A stretch of 64,000 bases of DNA from Sulfitobacter sp. M05 (lineage in GTDB: Bacteria > Pseudomonadota > Alphaproteobacteria > Rhodobacterales > Rhodobacteraceae). The stretch covers positions 372,001 through 436,000 of the forward strand of contig NZ_JABEDH010000002.1 in assembly GCF_029285175.1 (NCBI RefSeq). Direction: 5' to 3'. Position 1 is the stretch's first letter. The number at the start of each line of letters is the position of its first letter. This document shows, one piece after another, positions 1-7,882 of the stretch. Made by a program: the position numbers and the translations under genes. The notes below the pieces were generated by a model, which searched no databases, was not told the origin of the DNA, and saw only the letters and a list, made by a program, of their open reading frames with translations.

Positions 1-447
1 CAAACCGATCTCACCGTACCCCATGACGCAGGGTGCCAGTGCCGCCATCAAATCCAGAAAATCGCCTTGCAGACCCGCGTCGATCACATAACGGGTATAG
101 GCAAGGTTCTCGACCTCTTCACACGCGTCAAACAATGCCTGTTCGTCAATGCCCTCGGCAGCGCAGGTCTTCACATGCAACGACATCTCGTGATTGACCA
201 ATGCGTCCACCGTGCCGGCGCAAATCTTCATCTCCTCAAGCGTTTCGGATTTGACCACCGCCAGTGACCACGCCCGAGAGAAATGAACCAGAAACACATA
301 GTCCTGAATGAGGTAGTGCAGGAACGCCGCACGCGGCAAACTGCCATCCCCCAACCCTTCGACAAAGGCGTGACGGGTATACTCCTGCCACGGCCCCCTG
401 GCCCCCTCGCGCCAAAGCGCGAAGGTTTTTCCATAGTCCGGTGCCAT
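1..447 (-). CDS. tenA: TenA-family thiaminase II / aminopyrimidine aminohydrolase (partial, C-terminus off the window)
   Basis: Only the first 149 codons are present; the gene continues past the left edge. TenA proteins hydrolyse the amino group of aminomethyl-pyrimidine to give HMP, salvaging degraded thiamine. The visible part is the all-helical TenA fold. Near the edge is the segment PCVMGYGEIG, whose cysteine (about residue 140) matches the family's catalytic Cys. The ATG at 447 overlaps the stop of the upstream binding-protein gene as TGATG, so translation is probably coupled. Its place behind thiY and under the same TPP riboswitch supports a salvage role rather than thiamine destruction. 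The assignment is firm; the exact substrate is inferred. Confidence 0.9.
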   Translation of the reverse strand, partial: MAPDYGKTFALWREGARGPWQEYTRHAFVEGLGDGSLPRAAFLHYLIQDYVFLVHFSRAWSLAVVKSETLEEMKICAGTVDALVNHEMSLHVKTCAAEGIDEQALFDACEEVENLAYTRYVIDAGLQGDFLDLMAALAPCVMGYGEIGL

Positions 448-1385
448 CAGTTTGCCGTCACATCAATGGCGATTTTGGAAACTGGGTTCTGCGCCGGGAT
501 CAGGCCCGCCTCATGCAAGAACGCCTCAAATGTCGCATAGCGACCCGTGTCCATGGCCGTCGGGCGCAGGGCAAATCGGGGCAAGGTATCGACCCAGGCT
601 TTGGCATTCAGCGCGTCTTGTAACTCCGCTGACGTCCCTGAAAACACCTGCCAGCTGTCCTCGGGATGGTTCACGATGTATTGCGTCGCCTTTTCGGTCG
701 CCGCCAGAAAGCGGGCGATCATATCGCGGTCCATGGTGTCGGTATTGGCCACATAGATCAGCTCGTCATAGGGCGGCAGCCCCTCTTCCTCGACGAAAAA
801 GCACTTGCCCTCGACGTTTTCAATTTCCATCTGGTTCAGTTCAAAATTGCGATAGGCACCGATAACCGCATCCACCTGCCCTGACATCAAAGACGGCGAC
901 AACGACCAATTCACATTGACCAGTTCGACATCATCCAGCGACAAACCATGGTGGCGCAGGATCGACCCCAAAACCGCCTCTTCCACACCGCCGACAGAAA
1001 AACCAACCTTGCGCCCCGCCAGATCAGCGGGCGATTTGATCGGCCCGTCAGCAAGCGCCAACAGGCAATTCAACGGCGTGGCGACCAAGGTACCAACACG
1101 CTGCAACGGCAGGCCCTCATGAATTTGCAGGTGCAACTGCGGTTGATATGAAATCGCTAGGTCCGCCTTGCCGGCTGCAACCAGTTTCGGCGGATCAGAC
1201 GGATCGGCAGGGGCGATAATTTCGACCTCAAGATCCTGTTCGGCAAAATACCCTTTTTCCTGCGCCACAATAACCGGTCCATGATCCGGGTTAACGAACC
1301 AATCCAACAAAAGGGTCATTTCATCCGCAGCCATCAAAGGCGCCGCCGCGAAAGAAAACGCGGCAGTCAGGGAGGTCAGTTTCAT
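447..1385 (-). CDS. thiY: ABC transporter substrate-binding protein for a thiamine pyrimidine precursor (ThiY/NMT1-Thi5 family)
   Basis: This 312-residue periplasmic binding protein begins with a typical signal peptide (charged start, hydrophobic core, AAPLMA-A cleavage region near residue 20). The mature part has the NMT1/THI5 signature: an N-terminal LDWFVNPDHGP segment, then a KVGFSVGG segment. ThiY proteins bind formylaminopyrimidine, which is then processed by amidohydrolase and TenA. Here the gene lies directly before tenA in a TPP-riboswitch operon, which favours that ligand. The permease and ATPase genes (thiX, thiZ) are not in the window and probably follow tenA beyond the left edge. 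Its ATG overlaps the stop of the ThiF-like gene by ATGA. Confidence 0.85.
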   Translation of the reverse strand: MKLTSLTAAFSFAAAPLMAADEMTLLLDWFVNPDHGPVIVAQEKGYFAEQDLEVEIIAPADPSDPPKLVAAGKADLAISYQPQLHLQIHEGLPLQRVGTLVATPLNCLLALADGPIKSPADLAGRKVGFSVGGVEEAVLGSILRHHGLSLDDVELVNVNWSLSPSLMSGQVDAVIGAYRNFELNQMEIENVEGKCFFVEEEGLPPYDELIYVANTDTMDRDMIARFLAATEKATQYIVNHPEDSWQVFSGTSAELQDALNAKAWVDTLPRFALRPTAMDTGRYATFEAFLHEAGLIPAQNPVSKIAIDVTAN

Positions 1386-2377
1386 ATCGGAAGTCTTTCA
1401 GTTGAGGGCGTATCGCCCGTTGCAATTAAGGTGATGTCGCCGTCCCAATAGGAACGAAGATGTGTTGCCGCCTGCCATGCGCGCAGGCCGGAACGGCAGG
1501 CAAAAACGGCACGTTGCCCAAGGGCCGGCATTGGCCGTTGATCCGCGAACTGCGCCACGCTCAGCCGTTGGGCCGTTGCGGCGACAGGTGTTGCGGCTTC
1601 ATCCCTGTCACGCAGTTCGATGATGAAATCGGTGTCACCAATTTCACAGGCCGCAATGAATCTCAGGTCCGCCACAGGGTCCGCAGCCGCATCAAAACGG
1701 AAACTGCTGGACCGGAAATTCTGCATGTCAAAACGGATCAACTGCCCAAGCGGGGACGGCTGTTGACCAATCAAATACGCCAGCGCCATCTGCGCCTGTG
1801 CCGCACCGATCATCCCCACAACGGGGCCCATGACCCCCGCCGTCGCACAGGTTGCGGCACGATCCGGCAAATCGGGAAACACCGCACGCAATGACGGGGC
1901 GCCCTGACAAAACCCACCAACATATCCGGCATGTTCCAACACCGAGGCGCTGATCAGCGGGACACCAAGGGATTTGCACGTATCCGACAGAATATAGCTG
2001 ACGGCGAAACTGTCAGCACAATCCAGCACCAAGGTGCTTTGCCCGACAAGGGGTGCGGCATTCAAAGGGTCAAGCGGGGCATCAATGCCCTCGATGGCAC
2101 AAGTGCTGTTCAACGCCCGCAAGCTCTGCACGGCGACATCAACCTTGGCTTTGCCAATGTCCGCCTCGCGAAACAGGGTCTGCCGGTGAAGGTTGGACAG
2201 CGCCACAACATCGCCATCCACAATGCAAATACGCCCGACACCCGCCGCAACCAGGTATTGCAAAACCGGTGCCGCCAGCCCGCCGGCACCAACCACCAGA
2301 ACACCTGCGGACCGTATGGCCTCCTGTCCGGATTGCCCAACCCCGACAAGGCAGGTTTGACGCGCGTATCGGCTCAT
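1382..2377 (-). CDS. thiF: ThiF/MoeB-like adenylyltransferase with C-terminal rhodanese-like tail
   Basis: An E1-like enzyme of 331 residues, expected to adenylylate the C-terminal glycine of ThiS so that sulfur can be loaded. The nucleotide-binding loop VVGAGGLAAP is at residues 28-37, and the conserved cysteine lies in TCATAGVMGP (about C177). A C-terminal segment around residue 280-320 with the CRSG loop looks like a rhodanese domain. The paired CxxC zinc ligands that normally flank the conserved cysteine in MoeB and ThiF are not visible. I chose the ATG at 2377, not an ATG six codons upstream, because it gives the ATGA overlap with thiE seen throughout this operon. MoeB function in molybdopterin synthesis cannot be excluded, but the operon argues for ThiF. 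Confidence 0.83.
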   Translation of the reverse strand: MSRYARQTCLVGVGQSGQEAIRSAGVLVVGAGGLAAPVLQYLVAAGVGRICIVDGDVVALSNLHRQTLFREADIGKAKVDVAVQSLRALNSTCAIEGIDAPLDPLNAAPLVGQSTLVLDCADSFAVSYILSDTCKSLGVPLISASVLEHAGYVGGFCQGAPSLRAVFPDLPDRAATCATAGVMGPVVGMIGAAQAQMALAYLIGQQPSPLGQLIRFDMQNFRSSSFRFDAAADPVADLRFIAACEIGDTDFIIELRDRDEAATPVAATAQRLSVAQFADQRPMPALGQRAVFACRSGLRAWQAATHLRSYWDGDITLIATGDTPSTERLPI

Positions 2378-2970
2378 CGTGTCGCCGCCAGCCATGTGCG
2401 CACGCGGTCTTCGGGGTTTGCGTGCAAGGTAATATCTGTCACCGCCGCAACAACATCCGCACCCGCCTCAAACGCCCCACCGGCACGCTCAACCGACATG
2501 CCGCCAATTGCGACTAACGGAGTCTTACCAATCAACTCACGCCAGATGGTCAACTTCGCTATGCCCTGCTCGTGCCATTTCATTTTTTTCAGGATCGTCG
2601 GATAGATCGGGCCCAGCGCAATGTAATCCGGGGCCAGCGCCAGCGCCCTTGTCAACTCGGCCTTGTCATGGGTGCTGATCCCCAACCGAAGACCAGCCGC
2701 ACGGATGGCCGCAATATCCGCATCCTCAAGGTCTTCTTGTCCAAGGTGGATATAGTCACAGCCCCCATCAATCGCGGCCCGCCAGTAATCGTTGATAATC
2801 AACGTGCAACCATACTGCGCGCAGACCCGCTTTGACCGTGCGATATGCGCGGCCACCACATCCGACGGCACATCTTTCATGCGCAATTGCACCAGCTTGA
2901 TCCCCAGGGGAACAAGCCGTTCAATCCAGTCCGCACTGTCGAAAATCGGGTAAAATCGATCCAGCTTCAT
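2374..2970 (-). CDS. thiE: Thiamine phosphate synthase
   Basis: ThiE joins HMP-diphosphate with thiazole carboxylate phosphate to make thiamine phosphate in the cytoplasm. The 198-residue protein has the TIM-barrel hallmarks: VQLRMKD near residue 27, LIINDYW near residue 58, [10 protein letters not shown] near residue 72, [10 protein letters not shown] near residue 116 and a late VAIGGM loop near residue 154. Length is normal for a stand-alone ThiE. It overlaps thiG upstream and thiF downstream by ATGA, so it belongs to the same polycistronic message controlled by the TPP riboswitch. Confidence 0.93.
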   Translation of the reverse strand: MKLDRFYPIFDSADWIERLVPLGIKLVQLRMKDVPSDVVAAHIARSKRVCAQYGCTLIINDYWRAAIDGGCDYIHLGQEDLEDADIAAIRAAGLRLGISTHDKAELTRALALAPDYIALGPIYPTILKKMKWHEQGIAKLTIWRELIGKTPLVAIGGMSVERAGGAFEAGADVVAAVTDITLHANPEDRVRTWLAATR

Positions 2971-3740
2971 TCTAGAAACGCCTTTCCGATTACCGGGGTC
3001 GAGGGCGCAGCCATGTCGCGCGGCTCCATCGGATCAGCAATACAGCCCAGCTGACCGGCCCTGACCGCCGTCGCAAAGGCCTCTGCCATCGCCGCAGGAT
3101 CACCGGCCTTTGCCACCGCAGTGTTCAACAGAACCGCATCATACCCCAGTTCCATCGCGGCGGCCGCCTGCGACGGCAAACCCAGCCCTGCATCAATGAC
3201 CAGCGACACGTCTGGAAAATGCGACCGCATGGCCCGCAATCCAAACAGGTTGTTCAACCCAAGTCCCGAACCGATCGGCGCACCCCAAGGCATCAAAACC
3301 TCACACCCCGCGTGCAGCAACTTGTCGGCAACCACCAAATCCTCGGTGGTATAGGGGAAAACCTGAAAACCGTCCTCAGACAGAATGCGCGCCGCCTCAA
3401 CCAAGCCAAAGACATCCGGTTGCAGCGTGTCTTCCTCGCCGATGACTTCCAGCTTGATCCATTTGGTATCAAAAATCTCGCGCGCCATATGGGCCGTGGT
3501 TACGGCTTCCTTGACGCTGTGACAGCCTGCGGTGTTGGGCAGAACATGAACGCCAAGGTCACGGATCAGTTGCCAGAAATCCTGTCCCGCGCGGTCCTGC
3601 CCGCTTTCGCGCCGCAATGAAACCGTCGCCACACTGGCACCGCTGCGTCTGAACGCCTCCGCCAAAATAGCCGGCGACGGATACTGCGCCGTACCAAGCA
3701 TCAGACCGTTGGCCAGCCGCGTACCGTAAAAATCACGCAT
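2967..3740 (-). CDS. thiG: Thiazole synthase
   Basis: ThiG assembles the thiazole ring from deoxyxylulose phosphate, dehydroglycine and ThiS-thiocarboxylate. The 257-residue sequence carries the start [11 protein letters not shown], the Schiff-base lysine in [10 protein letters not shown], and the phosphate-binding [15 protein letters not shown] loop typical of the family. The partner sulfur carrier thiS ends only three bases upstream, and thiO, which supplies the glycine imine, precedes that, so all inputs of the reaction are encoded together. Its stop overlaps the thiE start as ATGA. Confidence 0.95.
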   Translation of the reverse strand: MRDFYGTRLANGLMLGTAQYPSPAILAEAFRRSGASVATVSLRRESGQDRAGQDFWQLIRDLGVHVLPNTAGCHSVKEAVTTAHMAREIFDTKWIKLEVIGEEDTLQPDVFGLVEAARILSEDGFQVFPYTTEDLVVADKLLHAGCEVLMPWGAPIGSGLGLNNLFGLRAMRSHFPDVSLVIDAGLGLPSQAAAAMELGYDAVLLNTAVAKAGDPAAMAEAFATAVRAGQLGCIADPMEPRDMAAPSTPVIGKAFLE

Positions 3741-3743
3741 CCC

Positions 3744-3941
3744 CTACCCCCCCTGCATGGGGGCAAGAACCTCAATGGCATCCCCCGGATTAAGGGCATG
3801 ATCCGCCCGTTCCAGCGCCGGCACAAAGGTGCCGTTCACCGCTGTTGCCACCTTTGCGTCGCCAAACCCCTCGGCCTGCAATAACGCGCTCAAGGTCGCG
3901 GCCTGCGTGTCAATTGATGCACCGTTAAGCTGCAGTCTCAT
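3744..3941 (-). CDS. thiS: Sulfur carrier protein ThiS
   Basis: A 65-residue ubiquitin-like protein ending in the required Gly-Gly (APMQGG), which is adenylylated by ThiF and then carries a thiocarboxylate to ThiG. The VNGTFV and GDAIEVLAPMQGG segments are typical. The gene overlaps the end of thiO by 17 bases and has its own strong ribosome site, GGAGG six bases before the ATG, inside the thiO coding region. That fits the need for a large amount of a small carrier. Confidence 0.95.
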   Translation of the reverse strand: MRLQLNGASIDTQAATLSALLQAEGFGDAKVATAVNGTFVPALERADHALNPGDAIEVLAPMQGG

Positions 3942-4920
3942 CCATCACCTCCGGAGTTTTGTTGTGAAAAATATGCTCGGCCACCATCTGCGCCAAAGCC
4001 GGGGCCAATAGAAAACCATGCCGAAACAAGCCATTCGCCATGATCAAATTTCCGTCACGCCGGATACGCGGCAGGTTGTCGGGAAAGGCCGGCCTACTGT
4101 CCACGCCGATCTCCAGAACTTCGGCCTCGCCAAAGGCGGGGTTCAATGCATATGCCGCGCTCAACAGCTCCAGCAATGCGCGCGCACGCACATGCTGGCC
4201 CGCTTTGCCTTCGACCATCGTCGCCCCCAGCATAAAAACACCATCGCCCCGCGGCACGATGTAAAGCGGCACACGCGGATGCAGCATCCGGATCGGGCGG
4301 TTCAGGGTGATGTCGGGACACGACAGCACCAACATTTCACCCTTCACGCCGCGCAAATCCGGCAGTTGGTCTCTGGCCTGAAACCCCCGACAATCAACCG
4401 TCAAACCGCGCCGCGCATGGTCCTCCGGATCTGCCTCTTCCTGCATAAACTGCGCCCCGTCCGCCAGAACACCTGCCCGCAATTGATCAAGGGCCCGGCG
4501 CGGGGCAAGATGGGCTTCGGTCTCGAAAAACAGCCCGCTTGCGAAACGGTCCCCCAAATCCGGCTCAAGCTGTGAAATCTCCGGTCCGGCAACCTTCCGG
4601 TAACCGGTCGTGCGCCGGGCGAACCGCGCCAGATCGGATTTGTCGCGTGCCGGCGAAACCACCAGCGATCCACACCGATGCACACCACCGGTTTTGGCCG
4701 CCCACCAATCGGCCGCCTGCGCGCCCAATCGGACAACGGGTTCCTCCGCGCTTTCGCCCTCGCAAAACGGGGCAAGCATCCCTCCGGCCCACCATGAACA
4801 CCCATGCGGACCTGTATCCGCATGACGATCAACCAACAGGACATCCGCCCCATGATCCAACAGCGCCCGCGCCACACAAAGACCGGCAACACCTGCCCCT
4901 ATGACGGTAACGGCGGTCAT
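3925..4920 (-). CDS. thiO: Glycine oxidase, FAD-dependent (thiamine thiazole pathway)
   Basis: ThiO oxidises glycine to dehydroglycine, the C-N donor for the thiazole ring in aerobes. The protein (331 residues from the chosen start) opens with the FAD dinucleotide-binding motif VIGAGVAGLCVA and continues with an E/D-rich beta strand (VLLVDRHAD), as expected of the DAO family. The late DNLPRI and NGLFRHGFLLAP segments also match DAO-type oxidases. Two in-frame ATGs exist. I chose the one at 4920, which overlaps the thiD stop as ATGA, over that at 4926. Confidence 0.92.
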   Translation of the reverse strand: MTAVTVIGAGVAGLCVARALLDHGADVLLVDRHADTGPHGCSWWAGGMLAPFCEGESAEEPVVRLGAQAADWWAAKTGGVHRCGSLVVSPARDKSDLARFARRTTGYRKVAGPEISQLEPDLGDRFASGLFFETEAHLAPRRALDQLRAGVLADGAQFMQEEADPEDHARRGLTVDCRGFQARDQLPDLRGVKGEMLVLSCPDITLNRPIRMLHPRVPLYIVPRGDGVFMLGATMVEGKAGQHVRARALLELLSAAYALNPAFGEAEVLEIGVDSRPAFPDNLPRIRRDGNLIMANGLFRHGFLLAPALAQMVAEHIFHNKTPEVMDETAA

Positions 4921-5726
4921 TTCCATTGACCGTAAAAATGATGCACCGGCCCGTGGCCCTGACCGATAGTCAGACTGTCTGCCGCTTTGATGGCCGCCTG
5001 AAGATAGCTATGTGCCGCCTTCACTGCCTCTTTCAAACCCACCGCTTGGGCAAGCTGTGCCGCAATGGCCGCCGAATAGGTACATCCCGTGCCATGGGTG
5101 TTGCCGGTTTCGATCCGCGCTGCCGTGCAGGTCGTGACAACACCCTGCGCATCGACAAGCACATCCGTACATGTCCCGCCAATCGCATGACCGCCCTTCA
5201 TCAATACCGCTTTCGGCCCCATCGCAATCAACCGCTGCCCCTGCGCAGCCATCTCTTCGGGTGTGTTGGCCTCGGTGGTGTTCAACAGCCGTGCCGCTTC
5301 GGGTAAATTCGGGGTCAGCAAGGTTGCATGGGGCAGGATATGCGTGACCATCGCCGCCACCGCGGCATCCTGCAAAAGCGCATCACCCGACTTTGCGATC
5401 ATCACAGGGTCCACAACAACAGGTCCGTCAAACCCGGCCAACCGCTGCGCAACGGCTTTGATAATCGGCTGCGAAAACAGCATTCCCAGCTTGATCACAT
5501 CAACATCGAGGTCCGACAAAACCGCATCAATCTGCGCCCCGACGATGCCGGCGGGAACCTCGTGAACATCCGTAACAGCAAGGGTATTCTGCGCGGTAAT
5601 TGCGGTGATCACACTAGCCGCATAGGCCCCGTTTGCGGAAATTGCCTTGATGTCGGCCTGTACGCCGGCACCACCGCCACTATCGGATCCCGCAATGGTC
5701 AGGGCTATCGTGGTTGTCTTCGTCAC
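4917..5726 (-). CDS. thiD: Hydroxymethylpyrimidine/phosphomethylpyrimidine kinase
   Basis: ThiD phosphorylates HMP and HMP-phosphate to the diphosphate used by ThiE. The ribokinase fold is clear: AGSDSGGGAGVQADIKA near the N-terminus, VDPVMIAKSGDALL mid-protein, VLMKGGHA, and NTHGTGCT with the anion-hole GTGC near the C-terminus. It is the first gene after the TPP riboswitch. There is no in-frame ATG, and two GTG codons, at 5732 and 5726, compete. The second lies eight bases after GGAG and is preferred, giving 269 residues. The stop overlaps thiO as ATGA. Confidence 0.93.
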   Translation of the reverse strand: MTKTTTIALTIAGSDSGGGAGVQADIKAISANGAYAASVITAITAQNTLAVTDVHEVPAGIVGAQIDAVLSDLDVDVIKLGMLFSQPIIKAVAQRLAGFDGPVVVDPVMIAKSGDALLQDAAVAAMVTHILPHATLLTPNLPEAARLLNTTEANTPEEMAAQGQRLIAMGPKAVLMKGGHAIGGTCTDVLVDAQGVVTTCTAARIETGNTHGTGCTYSAAIAAQLAQAVGLKEAVKAAHSYLQAAIKAADSLTIGQGHGPVHHFYGQWK

Positions 5727-5796
5727 GGGCACGTCTCCATAAGATGGGCCGTGACAACGCGAGAATGAGCCTCGTGCGATATTGTCCGCACAATCT

Positions 5797-5880
5797 ACCC
5801 GTTCCCTACGCCGGCATAACCCGGATCAGGTTCGACGGGTCAGTGCAAGCACCTCTCAGCCCCAAAGGGCCCCCCGACGG
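5797..5880 (-). promoter_or_regulatory. TPP (THI-box) riboswitch
   Basis: On the minus strand this stretch holds the conserved THI-box elements in order: GGGGCTGAGAGGTGC (P2/J3-2 side), then GAACCTGATCCGGGTTATGCC, then GGCGTAGGGAACGGG. These are the pyrimidine- and pyrophosphate-binding parts of the TPP aptamer. It sits about 65 bases ahead of the thiD start, so thiamine diphosphate should repress the whole thiD-to-tenA operon. The expression platform between the aptamer and the GTG start is not obvious. There is no U-rich terminator, so control at translation initiation is more likely. Confidence 0.96.
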
Positions 5881-5942
5881 ATAATTTCGTTCCTGTTTCG
5901 CCATGTCGAATGCGCGAAACAATGTATTCCTGCCTTCGTGCT

Positions 5943-5972
5943 AAGACAGGATTCGCGCAATTGCAATGTCAA
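5943..5972 (-). promoter_or_regulatory. Possible promoter of the thi operon
   Basis: On the minus strand TTGACA (5972-5967) is followed, 18 bases on, by a weak -10 candidate TGTCTT (5948-5943). This would start transcription roughly 55 bases before the TPP aptamer. The -35 box is a perfect match but the -10 is poor, so this is tentative. Confidence 0.4.
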
Positions 5973-6016
5973 AGATACGGCCCCTTGCGGCCTCCATCAG
6001 CGCGCCGCGCGGGCAA

Positions 6017-6487
6017 TCACACCCGGTGATAGGGCCCGCCCGAAAGAATGGATGCCGCCCGATACAGCTGTTCGGCCAACATCACCCGCACCAGCATATG
6101 CGGCCAGACCATCTTGCCAAACGACAGCTTGTGATCCGCTCGGGCGCGCAGGCTGGGGTCGATGCCATCAGCACCGCCAATCACAAACGCCACATCGCTG
6201 CGCCCCATGTCCCGCCATCCGCCCAGACGGTTGGCAAACTCCGGCGAGGTTTCAACCTTGCCGCGCTCATCCAGCGCACAAATCAACGAACCGGCGGGCA
6301 CGGCGCGGTCCAATAACCCCGCCTCGGCCGCCATGCCGCCGCCCTTCTTGTCCTCAACTTCCACGACACGCGCGGGGCCAAGGCCCAAGGCCCGCCCCGT
6401 TCTGTCGAATCGTGTCAGATAATCGTCGATAAGGTCTTTTTCAGGACCAGCCCGCAGGCGGCCCACCGCGCAAATATGTACTCGCAT
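6017..6487 (-). CDS. rlmH: 23S rRNA (pseudouridine-1915 N3)-methyltransferase RlmH
   Basis: RlmH methylates pseudouridine 1915 in helix 69 of 23S rRNA on assembled 70S ribosomes. The 156-residue SPOUT-fold protein has the SAM-knot elements [11 protein letters not shown] (about residues 98-108) and the conserved tail [19 protein letters not shown]. Length and the terminal YHR are standard. It follows rsfS by 16 bases on the same strand, a pairing that is widespread in bacteria. Confidence 0.95.
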   Translation of the reverse strand: MRVHICAVGRLRAGPEKDLIDDYLTRFDRTGRALGLGPARVVEVEDKKGGGMAAEAGLLDRAVPAGSLICALDERGKVETSPEFANRLGGWRDMGRSDVAFVIGGADGIDPSLRARADHKLSFGKMVWPHMLVRVMLAEQLYRAASILSGGPYHRV

Positions 6488-6503
6488 TGCGCGGCCCTAA
6501 AGA

Positions 6504-6872
6504 TCAGTTTTGCGGGGATGCGACTTCGCCGCCATCCATCCACATCTTCTCAAGCTGGTAGAATTCGCGCACTTCGGGGCGGAACACATGTACGATAACG
6601 TCACCTGTGTCGATCAGCACCCAATCGCCAATATCCTTGCCTTCGATCTTGGGCGAACGGCCAAAATCGTCTTTGACCTTCTGGGCCAGCTTTTCCGAGA
6701 TGGCCGAAACCTGACGGCTGGAACGACCGGAACAGATGATCATGTGATCCCCGATTTCGGTTTTCCCGCGCAGATCAATCTGCACGATGTCTTCGGCTTT
6801 GTCTTCTTCCAGAGAATTCAGAATAGCGGCCAGTACGGCGTTGCTTGTCGTCATATCAGAGGTACGCGCCAT
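6504..6872 (-). CDS. rsfS: Ribosome silencing factor RsfS
   Basis: RsfS binds uL14 on the 50S subunit and blocks subunit joining, lowering translation in starvation or stationary phase. The family motifs are present: EDIVQIDLRGKTEIGDHMIICSG-type core, then GDWVLIDTGDVIVHVF and REFYQLEKMW. The ATG at 6872 lies eight bases after CGGAGG and gives 122 residues. A GTG nine codons upstream (6899) is possible but has no better ribosome site. It is co-directional with rlmH, its usual neighbour. Confidence 0.94.
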   Translation of the reverse strand: MARTSDMTTSNAVLAAILNSLEEDKAEDIVQIDLRGKTEIGDHMIICSGRSSRQVSAISEKLAQKVKDDFGRSPKIEGKDIGDWVLIDTGDVIVHVFRPEVREFYQLEKMWMDGGEVASPQN

Positions 6873-7086
6873 CAGCGCTGCCTCCGGTTTCGCATGCACG
6901 GATGCGTCAGTGTGTAGTGACAGGACATTGTCCTCCTTAAGGCGCGCCGCCTTGCCCCCGGCGCTGGGGTTTTCCCCAATTTAGCAACACAAACCTGACA
7001 ATTCAATGACAAGGCGAAAGGTGTGGCATTCCCGCCAGCCTTTCGCCAATCAGGGGTCGACACCGGGGGCATAAACCCTGCGTGCC

Positions 7087-7821
7087 CTACCCCGATCGCG
7101 CATCTGATTGATCCAAAAGTGCCCGCCATTGCGCATCTATGCGCGCAAGCGCCGCCATGTCATAGGCTTGCGGAGCATTCACATATCGCCCGTCTGGTGT
7201 GTGATACCCCAATGCGTCTTCTTGCGCCCGCAGGGCGCTGTAGCGCTTTGCATCAATGCGGGCCGGCGGAATTTCGCCACGCAGGGCGTCCGGTTGCGCC
7301 ACAGGAAACAGCAGCGACGATTCGGCTTGTGACAGGTTAAGACAGATGCATCCCTCTTTGGCAGCCATCACCGCCAAGCGGGCCGATTTCGCCCCCAGAT
7401 CACGCAGCGTGACATCATCGCGCAACGGGTCCGCCGTGCCGGTCCCGTAAAAATGGGTCGGGCCCGTGGCCGGGTAAACCATGTCACACCCGACAAAGGC
7501 CATGACCCGCGGGCGCAGCGCCGCCAGCGCCCAATAAGCTGCGGTAAACCCCATGGTCGCGCCGCCATGGATAAACCCGCCAAACTGGTTCTGCGTCGGC
7601 ACAAAAGCATCAGCCTGCACAAGCGCCTGACCGGACCGCACCTCGGGGGGCCGGTTTTGCACGGGGAAATCCTCGGGGAACACCAGCAGGTCCCAATCAG
7701 GACGCAACCGCCACGCGTTATTAATCGCGACAATCCGGTCGAACCAGTCTTTCGGCCAGTCCTGCGCCGCCACCGCATTCGGCGCACTTCCCATGATCAG
7801 AACAACGCCACCGGCCTGCAT
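7087..7821 (-). CDS. Uncharacterised protein with an N-terminal nucleotide-binding-like loop
   Basis: I do not recognise this 244-residue protein with certainty. It starts with a hydrophobic strand and a small-residue loop (VVLIMGSAPNA), followed by RIVAINNAW and a conserved-looking VGCDMVYP segment, an alpha/beta pattern like that of nucleotide-sugar or glycosyl-transfer proteins such as the DUF115 group. There is no signal peptide or membrane segment. The ATG at 7821 is eight bases after GGGG; a GTG lies one codon upstream. It stands between mscS and rsfS on the same strand without close spacing, so neighbours give no functional hint. Confidence 0.7.
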   Translation of the reverse strand: MQAGGVVLIMGSAPNAVAAQDWPKDWFDRIVAINNAWRLRPDWDLLVFPEDFPVQNRPPEVRSGQALVQADAFVPTQNQFGGFIHGGATMGFTAAYWALAALRPRVMAFVGCDMVYPATGPTHFYGTGTADPLRDDVTLRDLGAKSARLAVMAAKEGCICLNLSQAESSLLFPVAQPDALRGEIPPARIDAKRYSALRAQEDALGYHTPDGRYVNAPQAYDMAALARIDAQWRALLDQSDARSG

Positions 7822-7882
7822 CACGTTTCGCCCCTATTGCCGCTACCGTCTGGCAGATAGGCCAGCAGCGCTGCAAGGCAAG

